A DNA stretch of 64,000 nt from contig CM038920.1 in assembly GCA_021904315.1 (NCBI GenBank), positions 17,484,001-17,548,000 of the forward strand, given 5' to 3'. The stretch comes from Sphagnum magellanicum. Lineage: Eukaryota; Streptophyta; Sphagnopsida; Sphagnales; Sphagnaceae. Shown piece by piece: positions 23,680-35,710 of this stretch (the stretch's first letter is position 1; each line of letters opens with the position of its first letter). The notes below the pieces were generated by a model. The model was not told the origin of the DNA. It saw only the letters and a list, made by a program, of their open reading frames with translations, and did no database searches. The translations under genes and the position numbers were made by a program.

Positions 23680-26600
23680 AACAAGTAAGCTTTTGTTCAG
23701 CTGCATGGGTCTCAGGAATTTCAAGCTTCTCGTCCTGAAGCCAGATCCTCTTCTCCTGGCCATCAGGTCTGCAGATGGTGACAAGAGCTCGAGTGTTGCA
23801 GTATAAGCAGGAGATCGGTATCCATCCTCAGCATAGCTAGCTGGTGATACCCAAGACGGATTATCAAGCCACAGTGTTTGGTTCACTCCATTGCCTGCTG
23901 CAGCCACCTCTTGTGTCCTGGAGAGAAACCTTGCTGGTGAGCAAGGAATCCGCAAACATCTGACAAAATTATTAGCCTGATCATCATGATCTGCCTTGCA
24001 AATTTGGTCAGATTGCACCATTTGCTCTTGCTCTGCAGCAGCCAGCACAGTATATGGCAACTTTGAACTTTGAAGCTGATGCTCATATCCAAGGTTGCAT
24101 GTGAAGAGGTCCGATCTATGGCCACACCTTGCAACATCAAGCTCTGAAACACAGTTGAGATGTGTATTAAACTTTACTAGTGATGATGTGATGGTTGCAG
24201 GCCTGGCTTCATTATGAGACTCAGGATGAAGGTCAAGATGCTGTCGGGATTTTGCAAAAGCTGCTGTTGCTGCAGCATCCTTTGGCCACTCTGACTTCAC
24301 TCTGCATTTTCGCAGAAGTGTTCTCAGGCTTGAGCTTGGGCTGGCACTTAGATCAGAGGATGAATGCTCAGATGACTCCTGTGAGGTGGTGCTTAAGGAG
24401 ACTTGTGAATTCGAGTACGAGACGGACAAAACTGTTGCATCAGTTGCAGAGTGCTGATGATGCACCTCCGCATCTGAAACTGAGGACATCAGGATCAAAG
24501 ATGATGAATCTGGCCTTTGATGATTCTCGCATGAAGTGGGGCCACAAAAAATGCTCGTAGGTGATGATGCAAGGTTCATCCCATCTGAAGGTCATTTCAA
24601 CAACTCCCCAATTTGTTCAGTTCAGAAGAACAACAAAATGCCAAAAAGATCTTGATAGAATCATTCATTTCTTCTTACATTGAAGTCCTTCCATGAAAAC
24701 AAAATGCTCAGGAGATGGAGCTTCCTACCTTGCACTACTTGGTGGTGGTGATGATGGTGCTCATGATGGTGTTGCTGCTGGTGTTGCTGCTGATGATCAT
24801 GATCATGATGATAATGATACCCATGATACCATGAATTCTCAGAAGCATCTTCGCTTGATTCCAAGCTCTGTAGTCTCCTGGAAGTTGGACCAGACATGGT
24901 GCCTAATGAGCTTCTTCTCAAAGGAGATTGCAAGTTCGAGGATTGTGGAGTGAGTACTGATTCCAATGGGCAGCTTTTCAATACGTCTATCCATCTCTCC
25001 ATTGAACCAGATTGTCGCAAATGCGCTGTCGAAGAAGGCTGTGAGCACTGATCAGAAGGCGAGAATCGTCGTTGCACCGCAGCAGGAGCAGCAGGGAGAT
25101 CATTGCTGGGAGGATATCTGCTGTGCGACTGAAGCTGATCTGCAGCTTTTTTTGTGTTGGCATCGAACTTGTGTACTGTTGCAGCAATGAGTCGCGGAGG
25201 AAGTTGTAAAACAGGAGGTTGTCCTACTGTGGTAGTTTTGCAGGGTTCCGATGGAGCTGCTCCTGCAGCAGCAACGGCGGCAGAGTTTTGATCGACCTTG
25301 GGTTTGCCTGGAGCTTCTTCCCATTTGAAGGGCACAGCAAGTGCATGCTTGCTAGGAGTGGGAAGCGGTGACATTGTGTTGGTAGAGTCGACGAGGAATC
25401 TGGCAGCTGCTGGTGCCACCAGATCGATGAGCACCGCAGTTTGTTGACGAATCTCCAGCTGCTGATCCACCAGATTGCTGAACCTTGCCGCACTGGCCGC
25501 AGAGCAGCTCGAGGTCGTGGATGCAGTGTCCGAGACTCCCGAGCTCATGCGCGCGTAGTAGCGACGGCTGCTTCGGAAGCTACCATCCCTGGTAGTACAG
25601 GCTGCCGAAATTCGAGCCTCATGAGCTGATGCGTTACCCGGATCTCCGCGACATTCTTGATCTCCACCAGTTCGTGTTGCTCCTAGATTCTCTTGCTGTT
25701 CGCCCCGTTTGCAGCTTGCGCTTCTCTTCTGAACTGCGTGCTCGACATACGAAATCGGGTAGCATTTCTTCCTGGAGAGTTTTCTCGCCAATGCGCGCGA
25801 CTCGCTTCCTCTTGCGGTGATGGTGCGACGAGCTCTGCCGGGTGCTTCCTCCCACTTGAATGGCACCGCTGCTATCGGCTTGCGCATCGGACTGTCCTCC
25901 GGCGACTCGTTCAGGCTGTCCCATGCGATGGAAGCCGAGGGTCGACGCTTGACGTTGTAGCCGTAAGAAGCTCGCGGGACTGATCCTCCTCGTATGTTAT
26001 TGCAGCTGCTGGCCCTCTCCAACGTCGTCCCCGTGCCCGCTCTCGCTGCGCTCGCACCGGCTTGCGTCTCCAGCTGCGCCCGACCTGCTGCAGCATATGC
26101 ACAAGCTGCTGGATACGATGCTGCAACTCTAGTCTCGACCACGTCCTCGCCACTAACCCATCGACGCCCTTTGATGGTATTGGACCTCTCGAGAACTTGC
26201 AGCTCGTTAGAACTCGCGGACAGCAGCTCCAGATCCGCGCTCACACAGTAATTTCTCGAGCTCAGGAGATTGTCACCTGGCAGCTTGCATTGAGCTTCTT
26301 CTTCTGCTACAAGTTCCGCTTCAGCTTCTGGTTTGTCGTCACCATATTCCTTTTCCGGGTTCTTGAGCGTCAGCTCATTCTCATCACATATTGTTGCCAA
26401 CTCTTCGACGCAGCTGCTGCTCCTTCTTGCGTCTACTGCACTACTACTGGAGTCCGGGAGCTCGGACGGTGTTCCAGGAAGTGATATTTCCCCGCTCCAC
26501 TGCTGCCAGTTGTGGAAACTACTAGTGTAGCCGGACCTCAGCTTGTCCATACTCCGCGACAAGAGGAAGCAATCCACGTTCCGCAATGAGCTACTGCCAG

Positions 26601-26985
26601 TACTGAGGAAGAAGCTGCTCAGATTCTCAGCTGCAGCGCTGCTGTTGGGGTGGTTCATGGAGAGCTGCTGCAATATAGGAAGCTGCTGCTGGATCTCCTG
26701 GTGGTACTGAACCTGACCAGCAGGGTCCTCGTGTCGCTGCGAAGTCTGGAAGCTGTTCAGGAGTCGATGATGATCAGGAGAGTTGGGTGCAGCTGGTGCT
26801 GCACGATCTGCAGCAGTAACCGCAACAGCTGCATTTGAGCTGCTACCACTAGTGATCACACTAAGAGCACCACCATGATTGCTCATGTAGCTGCTTCTCA
26901 GCTGGTAATCCCTGCGCCCAGGAAATGCAAATTGCTGCAACACGCAGTGATCATTCCCTGTTGTCGCAGCTTCCATTCTAGACAT
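23680..26985 (-). CDS. DUF688-type protein with two WEEAPG motifs; two long exons
   Basis: Exon 1 is 26985-24729, donor GTAGGA, phase 1. Exon 2 is 24584-23680, after a TTCAG acceptor, ending at a strong GTAAGT donor. The junction reads HHHQVVQDGMNLASS in frame. The hallmarks are VPFKWEEAPGRARR near residue 373 and VPFKWEEAPGKPK near residue 550, the DUF688 signature, here present twice. Near residues 720-750 is a His/Gln tract encoded by CAT/CAG repeats. Exon 2 has a Ser-rich block and SPAYTATLELLSP followed by an Arg-rich end. The product exceeds 1,050 residues, mostly predicted disordered, longer than usual for the family. If the last donor is used, a short 3' exon is missing here; if not, the frame ends at 23,605. 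Family function is unknown. The start is uncertain: reading continues upstream of the ATG (see findings). Confidence 0.8.
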
Positions 26986-27093
26986 CCTAGCTCGTGGGTA
27001 CAAATTCTTCAGCAAGCAAATGAGATCAACTCTGGAACTAGTACCAAATTCCTCCTTGCTGCAGCTGCAGCTTACTTCTCTCTCCCCCCATGA
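26986..27093 (-). other. possible N-terminal extension of the DUF688 gene, out of frame with its ATG by one base
   Basis: The frame of the DUF688 exon stays open upstream of its ATG and reads KEEFGTSSRVDLICLLKNLY. A good ATG at 27,093 begins MGGEK then a stop, because six Gs follow the AT. With one more G the ATG would run into the extension. This may be a local sequence error, a real one-base deletion, or leader sequence that only looks coding. Confidence 0.45.
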
Positions 27094-27214
27094 CTAAGTA
27101 AAACAAGCAAACCAAAAAAAACAAAACACTAAAACCCCACAACACAACCCCAAGAAAATTTGCTACAATAATGATACTAAATCATGAAAGCTGCAAGTTC
27201 ACAACCTGAGACTT

Positions 27215-27545
27215 CATGCCACAGCAACAACAGCAACAGCAGCACACATTTAAACTCTAAAACCTCTCTATCATGCCACAACAACAACAAAACCACACAT
27301 AACTCCAAAACCTCAATTATGCAACAACAACAACAGCACACAACTCTCCAAAACCTCTATTTATGCAACCACAACAAGAACCCTTCAACAACAATAGCGC
27401 ACATTTTACTCCATTTATGCAACAACAACAAGGGAAGAGTTCAACAATAAGGGCACACATTTGACTCTCTAAAACGTCTATTATGCAACAACATATCTAA
27501 CTCCATATCCTTCCACAACAACAACCACAACAACAACAACAAATG
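27215..27545. repeat. CAA/CAACAA-rich microsatellite-like tract
   Basis: Repeated runs of CAACAACAA alternate with a loose ~60-base theme containing TTTATGCAACAACAA and ACTCTCAAAACCTCTA, repeated about five times. It lies upstream of the DUF688 gene, probably in its leader or promoter. Confidence 0.7.
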
Positions 27546-27549
27546 TTTA

Positions 27550-29740
27550 AACTCAGCTGCACGATCTTGGTGTCTGATCTTTGTATTACCCAATCTAGAG
27601 AAAGACTACATCACAACTTAGCTTGAGAATTTATGGGAGTAATTTCCAACCTCTTCATTTCCTAAAACTTTTTGATGCTCAAGTTACTAGGTGAGAGATG
27701 CAAGTTCATTCAATGACAAACACAGGTGGGTATGATGTGAAGGAATGAAGGAAGGAATTATAAAATCAGTTTTTTCTTCTTCCTTTGGTAACCCCCTCTC
27801 TCAATGGGGAAGAGTTTTTCTTTATTTATTTATTTATCTTTATTGGGGGCAGGAGGCCTTTTGGGGGGGGGGGGGGGGGGGTTGAAGAGGATTTCTAGTT
27901 TATGCCAGGTTTTTTTGCTATGAAATAAAGCACAAAGTTTCATTGGCCTTGATTCTTTCTAACATGTGAGATTCTCAAATGGTTAGGTATTAAAGTATGT
28001 CCTAATTTTTTTACTATTAAAAAACTGTTGTTTTGGGGTTTTGAAATTCCTAGTAGTAGGCACAAAGCATTGAATGAAATTAGCTTATACTTGAACTCAG
28101 AGACCCTGACTTAGTCTATGCACGGGAGATTTGTAATATTTAGAAATAATTTAAATGGATTTTTTGGGGGGATTTTACCATGGTAACAACTTGGGTGCTA
28201 GTTTACCCAAGGTCTTTGGTTTCATCATACTTGAGTTCCAGGATGAAGAAGATTCTTAGTTCATAATTAGAGCAATAATTATCTCAATGGGTGCTAGCCT
28301 GCTAGGTAGTTAACGTTTAGTTTTTTTCAAATTTGGGTTGGGTTGGAGGGGGTCCCTATACCTGAGATAAAAGAGCTATTTGTCAACACACTTAAAGAGT
28401 CTTAAATGTGTCCTAGGATTTTAAGGCCTCTTTGGGGGATTGCTTGGGAAACTGGGTGCTCACTGACTGGCTCACTTCTGCCTGACCTCATGCCTGCCTC
28501 CCAGGGAAGTGGTTTGGTTATTTGAAAAGCCAAAAATGCCTACAAAATATAGGGGATTTGATAGCCATGGGATCAAGGGTTGGAAACCCTAGAATGATTC
28601 CCATTGTACCTATGGAGAGCTAGCAATTAGATAGAAGTCTGGCCTAAACCCACTGGTCATATATTTCATAACCCATTGGTCATATATTTCATAACATCTT
28701 ACTCACAGCAACTAATATCATGGCAATAAATTACAAATTATCATTCAAATATTGTGTGTGCATCCATATAATATGCATACAATAAAATTATATGCACAAT
28801 TAAAGTGATTTCATCCCATTATTTGACTTTGCAATTTCTCTTCACCATCCCACACTTGAAAAAATCATGGGCATCCAAACTAGTGGTAATGATATTTGAA
28901 TGTACAACGTAGTCAAATGTGACTTAGTTCATTAAAATGTTATTTTTCCTTTAAGAACTTGAAATCAAAGAAATTTCCTTTGCCTTGTTATTGGACTTTT
29001 TTAGTGAATTGGGTGTTGGTTGGGGAAAAAAAAAAGTAATAAAAAGGTTTTAAATGGCCTTCTAGGCAACAATAGCTAATGGTAATGAATTTATGTACAA
29101 TTTTCATTTAAATCATACTCATAAAAAAATATGTTACAACTTTCAAATTTTAGAGGTGTAACTGATATTTGAATTTCAAGTTCAAGGAATGTTTAAAATG
29201 AAAACAAACCTGCATTTCAACACATGAACAATATTACTATTTTGTTTTTAATAGCTACAATAATTTTGCAATAGATATGTTATCTCCACTTGGAAATTGA
29301 TTTTTGGAATCTCGATTCCTAGTAATCATATTATTCAAACCATAGGAAAGGATAATAATAATCATTTTCATTTCTTGTGGGAAAGATTCAAATACCATCC
29401 AAAAACTTTTTGGTGGGGGGAGGGGGGGGGGGGGGGTTGGGTGGGGTAACTACAAAGGTTATTTGTTATATATTTTCAATTGTCATGGATTTCAATTGAG
29501 AAATGGTATGTGAAATGTACCATTGAGGTTTTGAAAGGGATGGGTGTGGACCAATGGAAGCTTTCATGCATTTATGATTTTTAATTTTGATATAATTTAT
29601 CAAAACTAATTTTAACAATGTATGTGCAAACATAAAAAATAAATATAAAGTGTGAACATTTGAACATTTTGAGGGCAAAAAAACTCATTGACATGTTTCG
29701 AAGAACAAAAATTCTTTCTTTACACAAGAATGATGATTTA
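27550..29740. other. gene-free spacer with long G runs
   Basis: It holds a run of 19 Gs at 27,863-27,881, a second G-rich run at about 29,413-29,436, and a 23-base tandem duplication at 28,648-28,693. No coding sequence was recognised. Confidence 0.5.
28648..28693. repeat. 23-base tandem duplication
   Basis: ACCCACTGGTCATATATTTC followed by ATA is repeated directly with one difference (ACTGG versus ATTGG). Confidence 0.85.
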
Positions 29741-30017
29741 AACTTGGATTGGATTGCCATGCAACCGGCCTATGTAGTACATTAGGTCTCTTCAATCCCT
29801 ATCATATCAGTTCGGTATGTGGATATGATGGTCCAAAACGACAAACACCAAGTATAACTTTGGCCTTACCATGGAGATCCATGTACAAAGTTCAAACATG
29901 TGGTCCACCCTCGGAAGGTGCAATTACTCTGTCCCCCTCTGAAGAGGCTCTTCACAAGAGACTCTTCATTTTCACACATGAATGACTGACTGCACCACGT
30001 ATTATGAATGTGATACT

Positions 30018-30232
30018 GTAGTACCTTGGCAGCTTCAGCACAAATTAAATAAATGCTGAAAATTTCACAAAAATACATTTCCAAAAGATTTTTTTTTTTT
30101 TTTGGGGAATGAAAATGAAGAACATTTTGAAATGTTCAGGAATATTTTAATTCTTGAAATGAAAATTTCAAATTTTCAAAATTAATTAATTAATTAATTA
30201 AATTTTTTCACAAACATGTGCTGAAGCTGGCT
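30018..30232. mobile_element. fold-back (hairpin-ended) non-autonomous element, copy 2
   Basis: CAGCTTCAGCACA (from 30,030) and its exact reverse complement TGTGCTGAAGCTG (from 30,217) bound an AT-rich interior with a T-run and an ATTA microsatellite (30,181-30,201). It matches the element at 5,775-5,962 in its ends (TACCTTG, then CAGCTTCA) and in the CACAAACATG tail. Confidence 0.7.
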
Positions 30233-30284
30233 CTGTATTATGGCAATACATATACCTACTCAGTGTACAAGGTTCCATGTATAG

Positions 30285-30383
30285 AGGAAGGCCGTGCAGT
30301 CATGGCATTATACCTACTGCGCTGGAACTGAGGGCGAAGCCTGAGGTCCAATGCATAATACCTTGACAGCACGGCCTTCCTGG
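30285..30383. repeat. hairpin with ~27-base arms
   Basis: AGGAAGGCCGTGCAGTCATG is matched by the reverse complement of the later TACCTTGACAGCACGGCC arm ending TTCCT. The first 13 bases are perfect and about 24 of 27 overall. The loop is about 43 bases. The right arm also repeats the TACCTTGACAGC motif found at the fold-back elements. Confidence 0.75.
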
Positions 30384-30817
30384 ACATAACAACTGAGAAG
30401 CACCATCACTTGTTTGCCTTAGTGCGACCAAATGCAATGGTCGGTCAGTGTTCCTCATTAGCCAAACACCCCCACTGGAAGGAGGTTACAAGAAACCTCC
30501 AACCTGGGTTGGGAAATTTCCTCTTGAGAAGGTACTTCAAACAATGAAGGAAATCTCTGCTAAAAAGTTGTTGTGTACAGAAATTTCCACTTTTATCATG
30601 AAGTCAAAATTCAGTACCTACGTAAACACACATACTTCAGTCATAAACATGCACACTTCAGTCTACCAGCAAAACGCGCAAAACATAAAGAAGCCCATGT
30701 TTGTACCCATTTGGGTGTAGTCAGACAAGTGAAGAACATGGACCTCAATTTTGTAACAAGTGTTTTTTTTTGTCATACCATCTACATAAGAAATTGATTG
30801 ATGTGTGGTGTTGGATA

Positions 30818-31400
30818 AAGCCCCGATATGGACATTCCCCCAAAAGCAAGGTAGAACTTGGCTATCACCTCATCCTCCTACTACTACCTAGGACCCTTAT
30901 TTTGAGAATGTCCCCAGATGCAGGCTTTACATACCCATCATGAGGAAAAAGCTAATTTTGAACATATACTAACATAGATCACAAGGCCTAGGAGGGGGAG
31001 GTTCTTAGGCCTACTCCTCAAGAGTGAGCGAGATCTTACGCACAATAATCATCTCACTCTCAAGGAGTAGGCATAATATTATCTTTCCTCTTTTTTAAGA
31101 TGGATATTTATGGGTATAACGGTGCATTCACACTTGATGTTAAGTCAGTGTTAAATGAAAATCTAGGTGACATCCTAGGTGGCACCCAATGTTAAAATGG
31201 GTGATATTATAATGTTAAGTGAATGCTAACATAAAATGTTCATGGTAAGGAGGTGTAAGTCCTAAATGACTAGCATGGTGTTAGGGCACTCAACACTAAA
31301 GTCCCTAACAACAAGTGTGAATGGACCTTAAGATACCCTCCAGATGTACTAAGAATTTTCTCCAAAGGCTTTACGCATAGGGTAACGCTCGAGGAGCAAG
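30818..31400. repeat. dispersed repeat, copy 1 (interrupted by a MITE-like insertion)
   Basis: This shares with 32,270-32,620 the blocks AGGTTCTTAGGCCTACTCCTC, GGAGTAGGCATAATAT and AATTTTCTCCAA in the same order, plus an upstream part describing a GGGAATAT/GCTTTAC stretch. It contains the quasi-palindrome CCTACTCCTCAAGAGTGAG/CTCACTCTCAAGGAGTAGG. Copy 1 has an extra ~207-base insert at 31,121-31,327. Confidence 0.65.
31121..31327. mobile_element. 207-bp MITE-like element with ~20-base inverted ends
   Basis: It starts GGTGCATTCACACTTGATG and ends CAACAAGTGTGAATGGACC. The reverse complement of the end reads GGTCCATTCACACTTGTTG, so about 17 of 19 bases agree. The flanks are TAAC and TTAA, and the related repeat copy at 32.5 kb lacks this segment. 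A PIF/Harbinger- or hAT-type MITE is possible. No transposase is encoded. Confidence 0.7.
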
Positions 31401-32269
31401 GAGTTCCAGAAATAAGCATTCACCAGAGGTGCGGCCGAGGGCACTACCAAGGGTAAAAAATAACACACCTTTCTAGTTTTTTAAAAAAAAAACTTGTGAT
31501 ACTTGATGGGTATCATGGGAGGAAATGAAAAAAAAAATTACATTTGGCATGCCTGTAGGAGCAAGCCCTTTGTTTTTTTAAAGAGCATTTCCTTTTTTGA
31601 AATGCCCACTTCTTGTGCACAACCTATTACACTTTGAGAGTGTACCTGCAAATACACTAGAAAGAGTTGCTGAGGCTTTAATGCAATTGCAATGCCCATT
31701 TGTTATTTTGCACATCTATTCATGCATGATGGGGGTGAATTTGGATCTGCTACATATATTTGTAAATTCTAAATAGCTTCACCTGTGACTTGTTTGCTTA
31801 TCCATGTTCAAATCCTATTTTGGGTTCATGCCAATTGTTTCTAAATTTTATTTGATGCCTATCTTTCAATGGGTTCAAATTATCTTTGTGTCCCATTTGT
31901 TCCCTCTCCCCACCAAAAAAATCTTTGGGTTTTTTGATTGTTCCTTTGTTCCTGTTTGGTTTTTCAAATGGGGAAATCCTGGAACTGAAAGGGTTTTCAG
32001 TTTTGCCACTCATCAGCTTTTCATCCTGCTTCCATCAAAAGGAGACATTCCAGGAAACTTGTGAGGGACATCATTTTGAAAAAATGAAGGATTTATTTGG
32101 TCATGTGATTTGAAACTTGGGAACATCATGGTAGAAGCTTTGGAACAATAGTGTAAACTTTGAGAACATCAATTTGCAAAACTTTGGGAGTGTAAATAGA
32201 ATTTTAGGAACAAAAACCATCATTCGCAACAATTCTAGACAACTGAACTTTCAAGTGAGGTTTTTTTTG

Positions 32270-32620
32270 TGTAAGGTAAGGTAAATCCCTGGGTGGGGGC
32301 AATCTCAAAATAGAGGGCCTAGGATGAGGTGATTGCTGAGTCCAGCCCCGCATTTTGGGAATATCCTTCACCCATGGGCTTTACCTTTCCAAAAGCACAA
32401 GGCAAATTTATCATGAACCAAACCTATGTAGATTATGAGGTGTATGAATGGGGAGGGTTCTTATGCCTACTCCTCAATAGTTAGAGGGTTCTTACACCTA
32501 TAAGTAGGCATAATATCCCTCCCAATTTCTAGGAGGGAAATTCAATGGATATAAGGTCACATACACTACAAATTTTCTCCAAGTGCTTTCTTTACATTTT
32601 TTCAACACATCAAGATTTAT
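32270..32620. repeat. dispersed repeat, copy 2 (without the MITE-like insert)
   Basis: Same block order as 30,818-31,400: GGTTCTTATGCCTACTCCTC, AAGTAGGCATAATAT, then GGATATAAGGTCACAT and AATTTTCTCCAA, without the 207-base insert. Confidence 0.65.
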
Positions 32621-34040
32621 TGACCTAATAGTTTAGATTTATCAATTAAAAACGTCACATCTTTAGTTTCAACCGATTCATTGGTATGGTTCAAGCCATG
32701 CCAATTAGAAAGTCAAGGGTGCCATTCATTCTTGTTTGAAGAAGATTCATCAATTTTGACAAGATTTTCTCATCAAATATTTGAAAATAATTTAAAGCCA
32801 AATCGCTGACACATACTTATCAATTTATTTTTAAATCATTCATTTAGATCAAATTCCATAGGCTCAGTGTGTTAAACATTTCAATAAGCAATATTGATTT
32901 TGTTCCCTACATTTGAATTTAAATATTTTTACAAACATCTTTAAAATTAAACAAGCTAACAATTATAGAACTTTATTCATGTTCCCAAATCTTTTAAAAA
33001 CCTTGATAGGTTTAATAACAAAATGTACCTATCTTGAAACCATAAATTTGCAAACTCTTCAAAAGATTTGAATTTGCAATAATTTCTCTTAATGTGAGGA
33101 TTGATTTGTTTAATTTGCAATTTGCAATTAATAATGTCACATTCCAATGAGGCCTTCTAATGCATCCAAAATTCCTTGTGGCAATTTAGCTGAAAACACA
33201 ATACAATTGACTCTCATGATTCATCAACATGTTTACAATAATTTTCCTAGTGTGGGTATTTTATTGTGATCAAATTGTTTATAACTCATAATACTTGCAA
33301 AAATTTATAAGAATAAGGTTTACAAGTGCACGAAAGACGTTCTCAAGCATGCAAATGAGCTTCCAAAATGTGAAATATGGAGGGGACATTTACAAGGTTA
33401 AAAGTTGCCATTCTATAATTTTAATTTAATTTAATTTTTTTGGGTGGGGGAGACATAGGGCTTTAGAATTATAATTGCAGCACATGTTTACTTGCAGCTG
33501 CAAAAAAAAAAAAAAAAAAAAACACATTTAACACTTAATTGGTCGGTGGGGTCAACCCAATTTTATTTATTTCTTTATTTTACAATTTTTTTTTTTCCAT
33601 TTCAATAAAATGTGATATTGCTTGGAAGTTTGTAACCTACTAGTATGGGGGCCACATACTCTTTGGTAGTTGGTTGGTGGCCATAACTCAGAGACAAAAG
33701 ACACCAGAGGAAATAATTGATCAAGGTGGGCCTCAAGGGTTGAAAACATCTTAAGTAATGGACATTTTGTGTGTACACTTGATTTGTTGATCTTGGTATG
33801 CTCACCTTGTCCCAAAATTAAGTTATTGGGGACATTGGAATTTGGGAATGGTAAATATGCCTTTGACAAATTGTTATGGACAACTCTATGAGTATGCACA
33901 TTTGTTGTAATTTTGGAAACCCTAAAATGAAAAATTGAGGTGAGTGTGGGGAGGTTTTGTTATATATATAGGTTTCCAAATTATGTAAACAAGAGAAAGG
34001 GAAAATTTTGTTTAGGGAATGGCCACCCAATGCAAAAAAA
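32621..34040. other. gene-free AT-rich spacer
   Basis: An A-run lies at about 33,502-33,522. The open frame at 33,567-33,899 (-) has no recognisable domain. Nothing else was supported. Confidence 0.35.
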
Positions 34041-34044
34041 CAAG

Positions 34045-34590
34045 GGGTGTGTCAAAGTATCTTAAGGAAAAAGAAGAATTATCGAAACTCAAATATTTCA
34101 CCTTGCAAAAATATAATTAAAAAATCCTCTACTAAAAGAGAAACCAAAATCGTTCAAGATATTATAACTTTATAACTAATCTCAAGTTTCAACACAAGAC
34201 AAAATACCATCTTTCAAAAATCCTCATATAAAAAAATAGACCTAAATTTTACCTAGTGGCCAAAATCCATTAAGCTACTATACTCTATAATGAATCTGTA
34301 TACACAATACCATATCCCTTCCTTGGTGGGGCAAGGCCAACAAACCTTCAGTAGAAACATTCAAAGCTAGAAAACTTCAAAACTTCATAAAAGCTTTTTT
34401 TAATCAATTTAATGTGAACATTTATTATGCAATTAATCATTCAAAATGTTGAACAAACACGTTCAACACACGGCCAACTATGATTTCAACTAGAAAACAA
34501 AAGAATAAAATGAAAGGGTTCTATAAGATCTACTTGGTAAACTAATTTTACTTTGCTTTCATTAAGAACATTCAATTGATGGCAAAGAGC
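34045..34590. repeat. dispersed repeat blocks A and B, first copies
   Basis: Block A (34,045-34,345) begins AAGTATCTTAAGGAAAAAGA and ends near GGCAAGGCCAACAAA. It recurs at 37,960-38,265. Block B (34,350-34,590), with GAACATTTATTATGCAA and CTTTGCTTTCATTAAGAACA, recurs at 35,275-35,500. Both copies are in the same orientation and moderately diverged. Confidence 0.75.
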
Positions 34591-35274
34591 ATTCAAACTC
34601 CAAAACTACTCAAGTTTGTCCAAAACTAAGTTATTATTGGGTGTTAGAATTGGGGTTGGGAATATATGGCTTGATAAATTCTCATGTAACCCCCTCTGTT
34701 AGTATCTTTTCTTTGTATTGTAAAATTTTAAAGCCTAAAACCCAAGAAAAAATGAGGTGATGTGGGATTTTTTTTAATTAATTGGAATTGTGTAAACAAG
34801 TTTTTTTTGAATAAAAAGTGGTGTTGCTCAGGTGGCAATCATTCATGAGCCAAATTTGGCAATATTCAAAATATGAAATTAGAAAATCTTGAGCACGTTT
34901 TCATATTGTAGGCTATAGTGCTTTATTTATGTGATTCTTTTGGGCAATTTTTTTCAAAAAAATACAGGTAATTTGCTGAAGAGTGTAGTAACTACTACTG
35001 ATGTTTGGCACAAAATAATTCACAAAATGTATTTTTCATACTTATTCCTCAATTGTTTAAAATTCTGGAAAACTAAATTTGAAACTATTGAACCTCGTTT
35101 TCTAAACTAAATAAATATTTGGCAAAGAAATGCCGAACATGAGTCATAGGTGTGGTATTCCCATTTCTAAATATTATTCAGAAAATGGCAAAAATTTGCC
35201 ACAAAAAAATCACTAGAGAGGAAAAGGGGAGGGAGAAGAAGTCCGCTTGGGTCTCCTTATTTAAAAAACAAACC

Positions 35275-35710
35275 TCGACTAGAAACTTCAAAGCTAAAAC
35301 TTCAAAACTTCTTTGCTTTAACAATTTAATATGAACATTTATTATGCAAAGTAGTCATTCAATATCCAGAACCACTATGTTCAACACAAGGGCAACAAGG
35401 ATCTCAAGTTTAGACTACAAAACAAAAAGAGAAATTTGAATGGATGGAAAGATCCACTACCCGATTTCACTTTGCTTTCATTAAGAACATTCAATTGAAT
35501 AAAGGAGCCATCAAAGACGGGGGGGGGGGAAACTATAGTGTCACCAAAAAAAAACAAAAGCAAAAATTGAAAGGATCATAAGATCCACCACCCCAATTTC
35601 ATTTTGCTTTCATTAAGAACATTCAATTGAACATAAGAGCCATGGCACCCCCAATTTCACTTTGCTTTCATTAAGAACATTCAATTGAACATAAGAGCCA
35701 TGGAACACGA
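35275..35710. repeat. block B second copy followed by a 58-bp tandem duplication
   Basis: Block B (GAACATTTATTATGCAAAG..., TTCATTAAGAACATTCAATT) is followed at 35,592-35,707 by two 58-base direct units, each CCCAATTTCA, TTTGCTTTCATTAAGAACA, CATAAGAGCCATGG. Four copies of TTTGCTTTCATTAAGAACAT occur between 34.5 and 35.7 kb. Confidence 0.8.

Noticed and set aside
25634-26484. Several 80-140 residue frames on both strands within the DUF688 exon
   Set aside because: Shadows of the real exon in GC-rich DNA.
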